A DNA stretch of 64,000 bases, from positions 1 to 64,000 of the forward strand of contig OMWS01000002.1 in assembly GCA_900314825.1 (NCBI GenBank), read 5' to 3'. Below the pieces are notes generated by a model. The model saw only the letters and a program-made list of their open reading frames with translations. It had not been told where the DNA came from and ran no database searches. Position numbers and translations under genes: made by a program. The number at the start of each line of letters is the position of its first letter. The stretch's first letter is position 1. This DNA comes from an uncultured Veillonellaceae bacterium (GTDB lineage Bacteria > Bacillota > Negativicutes > Selenomonadales > Selenomonadaceae). Positions 55,770-62,594 of the stretch are shown here, in pieces.

Positions 55770-57475
55770 AAGGTTTCAAAGATATCAAAGTCGGAGCGAA
55801 GCTCGTCGCGCTTGTGGCGTTCATGGGCGCGCTCATGCTCGTTTCCGTTTTCCTTACGTTGAACACGGTGGAAAGCATCAATAGCGCGTATCAGCGCATT
55901 GACAAATACGATACGCAGGCGGCGCTGAACGCCGTGCAGGCGGGCAAATCGTTCAGCGAGGCGCGCGGCAACTTGACGCGCTACCTGTTCCGCATCGATC
56001 CGGCGGAGCGCCAGAAAATCGCCGGCGAGATGACGGCGCAGGACAAGCAGATTGATGAAGCAGTGGCCGCCCTCGCGCCCGGCATCGAAAGTGATGCGGC
56101 AAAAGCGGCGATGGCGAAACTGCAGAAAGACCTCAGCGCCTATCGCACGGCGCGTGCGGCGCTCATGGCGGCACAGACCGTGCCGGGCTCGCCCGTCGAT
56201 GCGCTGCCGGAGCTGAAGCCCGTGCATGACCTCGGCGGGGAGCTCGCGACGGACTTCGAGACGATCGCAAATCTCGGCGTGAGCGGCGCGGCGCAGGAGA
56301 CGGCGACGCTCGGTGACAGCATTTCTGAGAACCGCATCGTCATGTTCGCCATCTCGCTCGTCGTCATCGTCCTCGCCATGCTCATCGGCCTCTGGCTCGC
56401 CCGCATGATTTCGACGCGCCTTTCGCGTTTGCAGGAACGCGCGACGGAGGTTGCGAATGGCGACCTCACGCAGCCCGTCGCGGTGCTGGCGGACGATGAG
56501 ATCGGCCGCCTCGCGGCTGCGCTCGAGCAGATGCGCGAAAACCTCCAGCAATCCATGAGCGAGATCCACATGGCGGCCGACCAAGTGGCGGCTGGTGCGA
56601 AGAACGTCTCGGATGCGAGCGTGTCGCTCTCGCAGGGTGCCGCTGAGCAGGCATCGTCCGTCGAAGAACTGTCGTCGTCCATTTCGGAAATCTCGTCGCA
56701 GACGGCGAGCAACGCCGAGAATGCCGAGCAGGCGCACGGCCTCACGGAAAAAGCGCGCGAACAGGCGAAGGTCGGCGACAGCGACATGAAAGAAATGCTC
56801 GCGGCTATGGATGCCATCAACACCTCGTCCACGAACATCTCGAAAATCATCAAGGTCATTGACGAAATCGCGTTCCAAACGAACATCCTTGCGCTCAACG
56901 CTGCCGTCGAAGCGGCGCGTGCCGGCCAGCACGGCAAAGGCTTTGCCGTCGTCGCCGAGGAAGTCCGCAACCTCGCAGCGCGCAGCGCGAAGGCCGCGAA
57001 GGAAACGACGGACATGATCGAGGACTCGATTGAAAAAGTCGAGAACGGCCGCACGATTGCGACGAAGACGGCGGACGCGCTCCAAGCCATCATGAAGCAC
57101 GTCACGGAAGTCGCGGATATCGTTGGCGCGATCGCCAAGGCTTCGAACGAGCAAAAACTCGCGCTTGCGCAGATCGACCAGGGCGTCACGCAGGTCTCGC
57201 AGGTCGTGCAGTCGAATTCCGCGACGAGCGAGCAGGCGGCGTCGGCGAGCGAAGAACTCAGCGCGCAGGCCGAGCGCCTGAAGGAAACCGCCGGCCAGTT
57301 CCGCCTCGATTTGTCTCGTACGCACTTTGACCGTCCGCAGATGCCATCGCCAGCCATCAAAAAGCCGCAGCTGCCGCCACAGGGCGCGCGTTCCATGGCG
57401 TCAGCACCTCAAGGCGCGAAGCAGCGTCCGACGCATATCGCGCTGACGGATGAAGAAGGGTTCGGCAAGTATTGA
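55766..57475 (+). CDS. Methyl-accepting chemotaxis protein
   Basis: 569 residues. Membrane helices at about 12-33 and 190-212 enclose a four-helix-bundle-type periplasmic sensor; a HAMP domain (about 213-265) and the MCP signalling domain follow, with the conserved hairpin tip EIAFQTNILALNAAVEAARAG. The C-terminus carries a Pro/Ala-rich linker (about 520-560) and ends GFGKY, which fits the x-[HFYW]-x2-[HFYW] pentapeptide that tethers CheR. The ligand is unknown. Overlaps cheW (4 bp) and cheR. Confidence 0.93.
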   Translation: MKGFKDIKVGAKLVALVAFMGALMLVSVFLTLNTVESINSAYQRIDKYDTQAALNAVQAGKSFSEARGNLTRYLFRIDPAERQKIAGEMTAQDKQIDEAVAALAPGIESDAAKAAMAKLQKDLSAYRTARAALMAAQTVPGSPVDALPELKPVHDLGGELATDFETIANLGVSGAAQETATLGDSISENRIVMFAISLVVIVLAMLIGLWLARMISTRLSRLQERATEVANGDLTQPVAVLADDEIGRLAAALEQMRENLQQSMSEIHMAADQVAAGAKNVSDASVSLSQGAAEQASSVEELSSSISEISSQTASNAENAEQAHGLTEKAREQAKVGDSDMKEMLAAMDAINTSSTNISKIIKVIDEIAFQTNILALNAAVEAARAGQHGKGFAVVAEEVRNLAARSAKAAKETTDMIEDSIEKVENGRTIATKTADALQAIMKHVTEVADIVGAIAKASNEQKLALAQIDQGVTQVSQVVQSNSATSEQAASASEELSAQAERLKETAGQFRLDLSRTHFDRPQMPSPAIKKPQLPPQGARSMASAPQGAKQRPTHIALTDEEGFGKY

Positions 57476-58299
57476 GTCCTGCGACATTCCAAGGATTCGC
57501 GGCCATCGTTGCCCAAGAATTCGGCATCCAGCTTCCACCGTCCAAGCAGGCGCTCTTGGAGTCGCGCCTGTACAGCCTCTTGAAGCCTGGCGGAGCGGCT
57601 GCGGCGTGTGATACGCCAGAAGGCTTTCTCCATGCGGTGAAACAGGATGCTACCGGGCGGTATCTGAAGCTGCTCGCGGAGGCCATCACGACGCATCACA
57701 CGTTTTTCCTGCGCGAGGCGGATCACTTCGCGTTTTACCGCGACGAGGTCTTGCCGTGGCTCGACCGCACCGTGCGCGATGGTGACATCCGCACGTGGTG
57801 CGCAGCCTGCTCGACGGGGCAGGAGTCGTATACGCTCGCGATGCTTCTTGAAGACCGATTTGGGCTTCGCGGGCCTCTATGGGAAAAGACGCTCCTCGCG
57901 ACGGATTTGTCGAGGGCCGTGCTTGCCTTTGCCAAGAACGGCGTCTATCCGACGTCAACCGTTGAAGTGCTGCCCGAAGCGTGGCAGCGCGGCTACTTTC
58001 GCCGCGTGGACGATGCGCATGTGCAGGTGCTCGACGCGATCCGCCGCCAAGTGCTCTACCGGCCGTTCAACCTCATGACGCCCGTGTTTCCTTTCAAGCG
58101 TCCGTTCCATGTCATTTTCTGCCGCAATGTCATGATTTATTTCGATGCACCGACGCGTCGGCAGCTCGCGGCGAAATTTGCAGATTTTCTCGTGCCGGGC
58201 GGCTATCTTTTCATCGGGCATTCCGAGGTCATCGACCGCCAAGCTGCGCCGCAGTTTGATTATGTGCTGCCGTCCGTTTATCGGAAGAAGGGGAGTTGA
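57472..58299 (+). CDS. cheR: Chemotaxis protein methyltransferase CheR
   Basis: 275 residues: an N-terminal helical domain, then a SAM-dependent methyltransferase with CAACSTGQESYTLAML (SAM binding) and IFCRNVMIYFD. It methylates glutamates of the MCP. TTG 57472 overlaps the MCP stop codon. The neighbouring MCP ends in a CheR-type pentapeptide, in keeping with this gene order. Confidence 0.94.
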   Translation: MSPATFQGFAAIVAQEFGIQLPPSKQALLESRLYSLLKPGGAAAACDTPEGFLHAVKQDATGRYLKLLAEAITTHHTFFLREADHFAFYRDEVLPWLDRTVRDGDIRTWCAACSTGQESYTLAMLLEDRFGLRGPLWEKTLLATDLSRAVLAFAKNGVYPTSTVEVLPEAWQRGYFRRVDDAHVQVLDAIRRQVLYRPFNLMTPVFPFKRPFHVIFCRNVMIYFDAPTRRQLAAKFADFLVPGGYLFIGHSEVIDRQAAPQFDYVLPSVYRKKGS

Positions 58300-58303
58300 T
58301 CAT

Positions 58304-59311
58304 ATGAAGCCTGTCCGCGTCCTGATCGTGGACGACTCCTTGTTCTTCCGCTCGCTCATGGAGCGGGAGCTCGGGCGCGTCCTGCCGCGGGGCAGCCAGG
58401 TGTTTTCGGCCGGCGATCCCTTCGAGGCGCGCGACGCGATTTTGAAATATGTACCCGATGTTATGATCCTTGACGTCGAGATGCCGCGCATGGATGGCAT
58501 TGAATTTCTCACGAAGCTCCTCGCGCAATACGACCAGCCGACGATCGTCGTGACGGGGGATGCGCGCTACGAACCGCTCGCGCGCCAGGCAGGCGCCCGC
58601 GATTTTTTGCAAAAGCCGGTCGGCTGCTCGCCGCAACTCTTCTTCACGGAGCTCGGGCGGCGCATCGAGCGCATCGTGACAGGGGGCTCGGACGCGTCCG
58701 TGTTGCATTCTCCCGCATTATCTGCGAAGTCTGCGCATCACATCACACTCATCGCGCTCGGCGCATCGACGGGCGGCACGGAAGCGCTGGCGAAAGTCAT
58801 CCGAGAGCTCGTGCCGCCGCTTCCGCCCATCGTCATCGTCCAGCACATCCCACCGGGATTTTCCTATATGTTCGCGAAGCGGCTCGATCGCGAGTCACCT
58901 TTTACGGCGAAAGAAGCGCAAGATGGCGAGCCGCTCGCACCGAATCACGTCTACGTCGCGCCGGGCGATCAGCATCTGCGCGTCCAAGCGGCCGGCGGTG
59001 GTCTCTCGGCGCGTTGCGCGAAAGGCGCGCGCGTCAATGGCCATTGTCCGTCCGTTGACGTGCTGTTCCGCTCCGTGGCAGAGCAGGTGGGCGCGCACGC
59101 GCTCGGCGCGATCTTCACCGGCATGGGCGCGGATGGTGCGGAAGGCCTGCGCCTCATGCGCGAAGCGGGCGCGCACACGATCGGACAGGATGCAAAATCC
59201 TGTGTCGTCTATGGCATGCCGCGCGCGGCCTACGAACTCGGCGCCGTCGAGCGCCAGCTGCCGCTCGACGCCATCCCGGGCGCGATCCTCGCGCTCGCCG
59301 GACAGAAATGA
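58304..59311 (+). CDS. cheB: Chemotaxis methylesterase CheB
   Basis: 335 residues. Receiver domain (about 1-125) with phospho-acceptor Asp57 (MILDVEMPRMDG) and switch lysine in LQKPVG; methylesterase domain (about 150-330) with the triad in IALGASTGGTEAL (Ser), VQHIPPGFS (His) and GMGADGAEGL (Asp). Removes methyl groups from MCPs. ATG 58304 follows AGGGGAG. Confidence 0.95.
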   Translation: MKPVRVLIVDDSLFFRSLMERELGRVLPRGSQVFSAGDPFEARDAILKYVPDVMILDVEMPRMDGIEFLTKLLAQYDQPTIVVTGDARYEPLARQAGARDFLQKPVGCSPQLFFTELGRRIERIVTGGSDASVLHSPALSAKSAHHITLIALGASTGGTEALAKVIRELVPPLPPIVIVQHIPPGFSYMFAKRLDRESPFTAKEAQDGEPLAPNHVYVAPGDQHLRVQAAGGGLSARCAKGARVNGHCPSVDVLFRSVAEQVGAHALGAIFTGMGADGAEGLRLMREAGAHTIGQDAKSCVVYGMPRAAYELGAVERQLPLDAIPGAILALAGQK

Positions 59312-59320
59312 AGTGATGAA

Positions 59321-61060
59321 ATGAGAGACCTCCGGGATATGCAGACCGGGCGCAAGCTCTTGACGCCGGAAGTATTGCAAGGGCTGCTCGGCAGCATCGG
59401 CGACGGCGTGATCTTGACGGATCGCGAGGAGCGCATCACGTTCCTCAATCCCGCGGCCGCCCGCATCCTCAGTTGCGAAGGGGAAGAGGTGCGCGGCATG
59501 CATTGCCTTGCCGTCTGCCCGTTTGTGAAGCTCGGCACGGGGCGGCTGTACAAGGATCCGCTGAAAAAGGCGATGGACGGGCGCTCGTCTGTCGGCCTGT
59601 CGCGCGATATCGGCATTTACCGCGATGGTGCGCCCGTCTATCTCTCAGCGACGTGTTCGCCCATCGTCCATCCCGACGGCAGCGTCTATGGCTGCTCCGT
59701 CATCTTGCGCGATGTTACGCGCATGCGGCGGCTCGAGCGAAAGGTCCAGCGCGACCACGATTACATGCGCTCCGTTTTCACGGCTGCGAAAGTCGGGCTC
59801 TGCGTGCTCGACGGGCAGGCGGCCATCGCGGACATGAATGAGGCGGCCATCGAGGTCATGCAGCGGCCGTTCCAAATGGCTGTCGGCATGCAATTTGGCG
59901 ATGCGTTCCGCTGCGAGAACAGCTTCGAGCATGGCTGCGGCCACGGCGCGCTGTGTCCGCGCTGTCCCGTGCGGCGCAATCTTGAAGCCGCGCTCAAAAA
60001 CGAGTCGTATGCCAGCGAGTTCACGGTCACGATGCACCGCCTCGGGCTTGCCGACCCGGTCTGGCTCCAGATTTTCCTCTCGCAGACGCCCGGCGACGGC
60101 GACCGCCAGATCATCCTCGCTATGATTGACATTTCCGCGCGCAAGCAGCGCGAGCAGGCGCTCGAGGATGCGCGCCGGCGCGCCGAGGCCGCCGCCCATG
60201 CGAAAGGGGAATTCCTCGCGAACATGAGCCACGAGATCCGCACGCCGATCAATGGCATGAACGGCATGATCGACCTCACGCTCAAGACGGCGCTCACAGA
60301 CGAGCAGCGCGAGAACCTCGAGAATGCCAAGCAGTGCTCGTCCGACCTCCTGCGCATCGTCAGCGACATCCTCGATTTTGCGAAGCTCGACAGCGGTCAC
60401 ATGGAGCTCGAGAGCATCGGCTTTGATCTGCACGAGACGCTCACAAGCGTCTGCGGCCTCTACGAAAAAATGGCGACGCGCAAGGGACTCGCCTTCACGC
60501 CGCCCGATCTGCCGCTTGTGCCGCAGTTCATCGTCGGCGATCCGCTGCGTTTGCGGCAGATTCTCAACAACTTGCTCAACAACGCGCTGAAGTTCACATC
60601 GGAAGGTTTTATTTCCGTCAAAGCGGCCATCGGCCAGCAGGGCGCGACACAGCTCCTCGAGATCACGGTGCGCGACACGGGAATCGGCATCCCCGAGGAA
60701 AAGCAGAAGCAGCTCTTCCAGCCATTCCGCCAGCTCGACGGCTCGACGACGCGGCGCTTTGGCGGCACGGGGCTCGGGCTCGCGATTGTCAAGGAACTTG
60801 TGAGTCGCATGGGCGGCGGCATCGATGTCCAGTCCGTGCCGGGACGCGGCAGCGCATTCGCGTTTTGGATTCCATTCACGGAGGCGGCGGCAGCCGAGCC
60901 GCAGATCGGCAAGCAGACGGTCTTTTTGAATCCGACGCGACCGAAGGAATCGACAGATGATGCGGATATTGCGGATTTGCTCGCGCTCTGCGAAGCGAAA
61001 TTGACCGGCGGATCGAGAGAATCAAGAGAACCGGAAAATGATGGAGGGGATAGCGAATGA
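59321..61060 (+). CDS. PAS-domain sensor histidine kinase with cysteine cluster
   Basis: 579 residues, no membrane helix, so cytoplasmic. Two PAS domains: PAS1 about 15-130 (IGDGVILTDREERITFLNP, Cys52, 62, 66), PAS2 about 145-275 with the cysteine-rich loop C198-x7-C206-x5-C212-x2-C215. Then a HisKA with His304 in MSHEIRTPINGM and a HATPase with NNLLNNALKFT, DTGIGIPEEK and GGTGLGLAI. A C-terminal tail has no receiver. It is in the chemotaxis operon and overlaps the receiver gene by 4 bp. Confidence 0.9.
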   Translation: MRDLRDMQTGRKLLTPEVLQGLLGSIGDGVILTDREERITFLNPAAARILSCEGEEVRGMHCLAVCPFVKLGTGRLYKDPLKKAMDGRSSVGLSRDIGIYRDGAPVYLSATCSPIVHPDGSVYGCSVILRDVTRMRRLERKVQRDHDYMRSVFTAAKVGLCVLDGQAAIADMNEAAIEVMQRPFQMAVGMQFGDAFRCENSFEHGCGHGALCPRCPVRRNLEAALKNESYASEFTVTMHRLGLADPVWLQIFLSQTPGDGDRQIILAMIDISARKQREQALEDARRRAEAAAHAKGEFLANMSHEIRTPINGMNGMIDLTLKTALTDEQRENLENAKQCSSDLLRIVSDILDFAKLDSGHMELESIGFDLHETLTSVCGLYEKMATRKGLAFTPPDLPLVPQFIVGDPLRLRQILNNLLNNALKFTSEGFISVKAAIGQQGATQLLEITVRDTGIGIPEEKQKQLFQPFRQLDGSTTRRFGGTGLGLAIVKELVSRMGGGIDVQSVPGRGSAFAFWIPFTEAAAAEPQIGKQTVFLNPTRPKESTDDADIADLLALCEAKLTGGSRESREPENDGGDSE

Positions 61061-61455
61061 AAATTTTGATTGCGGAAGACGATCGTATCAGCCGCTCGTT
61101 CTTCCAGAAATTCATGTCTGCGCACGGAACGTGCGATGTTGCCGTGGATGGCATGGAGGCGCTGGACCTCTACATGGACGCGGTCAAGGCGAAAGCGCCA
61201 TACGATCTCCTGTGCCTCGACATCATGATGCCGCGCGTCGACGGCCTCAAAGTCCTCAAGGTCGTCCGCGCCATGGAGCAGCAGCACGCCCTCCCGCGCG
61301 CGAAGATCATCATGATGACGGCGCTCGCTGATGTCGAATACGTCGATCAGGCGTTTGACCTCGGCTGCGATGCCTATGCGTCAAAGCCGATTGACACGGC
61401 GAAAGTCGAGGAAGTGCTGAAGAATCTCGGACTCATTGATGCCTCATCCCAATGA
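61057..61455 (+). CDS. Single-domain response regulator
   Basis: 132 residues, a lone receiver domain. Acidic pocket Glu7/Asp8/Asp9, phospho-acceptor Asp55 (LCLDIMMPR), Thr89 and Lys110 (YASKPID) are all present. No output domain, so it acts like CheY or as a phosphate relay. It is the probable partner of the preceding kinase (4-bp overlap; GGAGGGG upstream) and may also be the CheA target, since no other CheY lies in the operon. Confidence 0.9.
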   Translation: MKILIAEDDRISRSFFQKFMSAHGTCDVAVDGMEALDLYMDAVKAKAPYDLLCLDIMMPRVDGLKVLKVVRAMEQQHALPRAKIIMMTALADVEYVDQAFDLGCDAYASKPIDTAKVEEVLKNLGLIDASSQ

Positions 61456-61478
61456 AGTTCACAGATGTTCCCGAAGAA

Positions 61479-61523
61479 CAACGAGCCTCGCACAACCATG
61501 AAACAGTTGTGCGAGGCTCGTTG
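61479..61523. terminator. Bidirectional hairpin between convergent genes
   Basis: Perfect 18-bp stem CAACGAGCCTCGCACAAC (61479-61496) and its complement (61506-61523), with a 9-nt loop. The plus-strand tail lacks a T-run; the minus-strand tail is TTCTTC. It ends the chemotaxis operon and the SDR gene. Confidence 0.8.
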
Positions 61524-61543
61524 CTTGAAAGGGTGACGTGTTT

Positions 61544-62314
61544 TTATAGCCGGTGCCACAGCCCCATGAGATGCATGAGCAGCTCGTGGGGCAATATTTT
61601 TGCTGCGAGGCGGTCAAGGAAGGCGATCGCATCCGGCGTGCAGACGGCGATGCCATTTTTTGCGGCGCGAAGCGACCTTCGCGCGACGGTTTCGGCATCC
61701 GTTGGAAACGGAAACGTTTTGAAAAGGTGGCGCGTGTCCGTCGTTTCCGCATGGCTGATGAATTCCGTGTCGCGGATCCAGTACGGGCAGACGGCTGTGA
61801 CGCCGATGCCTTGCGGCGCGAGTTCATAGCCGAGCGAGCGCGACCACGAAAGCACGAAAGCTTTCGTCGCTGCGTAGACGCTGACGCCGGGGATCGGCTG
61901 GAACGCGGCGCACGACGCGACGTTCACGATGAGGCTGCCGGCGCCCATGAAAGGGAGCAGCGCGGTGGTCAAGCGGAGCGGCGTGACGCAGTTGAGCTCC
62001 GTCATATTCATGAGTGTCGCCGCGTCGATGTCGCCCGCGAAGCCGATGCGGCCGAAGCCCGCGCAGTTCACGAGCCAGCGCACGTTCGGCTCGTCCGTTT
62101 TTGCGAGCTCGTCTTCGATGGCTTGCGTCGCGTGTGCTTCCGTGAGATCGAGCGCGAGCACGCGCGCCTTTGTCTTCATGAGGCCGGCGATCGTCGCGAG
62201 CCGTTTTTCGCGGCGTGCGATGAGAAAGATTTCATCGAGCCCTTCCGCATCGAGCAGGCGCGCATACCACGCGCCGAGCCCGCTCGACGCGCCCGTGATG
62301 ATGGCGATATCCAT
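61544..62314 (-). CDS. Short-chain dehydrogenase/reductase
   Basis: 256 residues of the classical SDR fold. Cofactor motif IITGASSGLGAWYARLL (TGxxxGxG, about residues 6-22), NCAGFG (NAG-like), catalytic Ser in VNVASCAAF and YxxxK as YAATKAF (about 150). A basic stretch ARREKR after the second strand favours NADP(H). The substrate is unknown. Its leader (62315-62395) contains two palindromes. AAGGAGG 8 bp before the ATG. Confidence 0.88.
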   Translation of the reverse strand: MDIAIITGASSGLGAWYARLLDAEGLDEIFLIARREKRLATIAGLMKTKARVLALDLTEAHATQAIEDELAKTDEPNVRWLVNCAGFGRIGFAGDIDAATLMNMTELNCVTPLRLTTALLPFMGAGSLIVNVASCAAFQPIPGVSVYAATKAFVLSWSRSLGYELAPQGIGVTAVCPYWIRDTEFISHAETTDTRHLFKTFPFPTDAETVARRSLRAAKNGIAVCTPDAIAFLDRLAAKILPHELLMHLMGLWHRL

Positions 62315-62327
62315 GGACGTTCCTCCT

Positions 62328-62391
62328 TAAGATAGCTCTTAGCGCCTTGGCGCTTAGAGATATCTTAGCCATTTGCCGACAGGCAAATAGC
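62328..62391. repeat. Two adjacent palindromes in the leader of the SDR gene
   Basis: TAAGATA..CTCTTAGCGCC and GGCGCTTAGAG..TATCTTA (62328-62367) form one palindrome, and ATTTGCC-GACA-GGCAAAT (62371-62388) the next. The first resembles the palindrome of the repeat at 27815. The rest of the 280-bp gap to the activase holds its promoter. Confidence 0.65.
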
Positions 62392-62456
62392 TTCCTTTAT
62401 GTAGCTTCTATGCAGCCTCCTTTAGTATATCAGAACGAAAGTGTATAGGAAAGCAC

Positions 62457-62485
62457 TTGCACGGCGCGGCCGTATCGAGTAGAAT
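62457..62485 (+). promoter_or_regulatory. Promoter of the dehydratase activase gene
   Basis: TTGCAC (62457-62462) and TAGAAT (62480-62485) with a 17-bp spacer. The leader of about 105 nt contains the hairpin GAGCC-TGCGAAA-GGCTC. Confidence 0.7.
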
Positions 62486-62594
62486 ATAAAACGGAGCCTG
62501 CGAAAGGCTCTCGCTTTCGTGCACGCAAAATTTTGAACGACACGCGGAGCGTTTCAAAAACCTTTTACGGAACCAATTCAGGTGGTGTTATATT

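Noticed and set aside
61479-61523. Attachment site or invertible element
   Set aside because: Perfect inverted repeat is only 18 bp per arm around a 9-nt loop between convergent genes, as expected of a terminator; no recombinase nearby.
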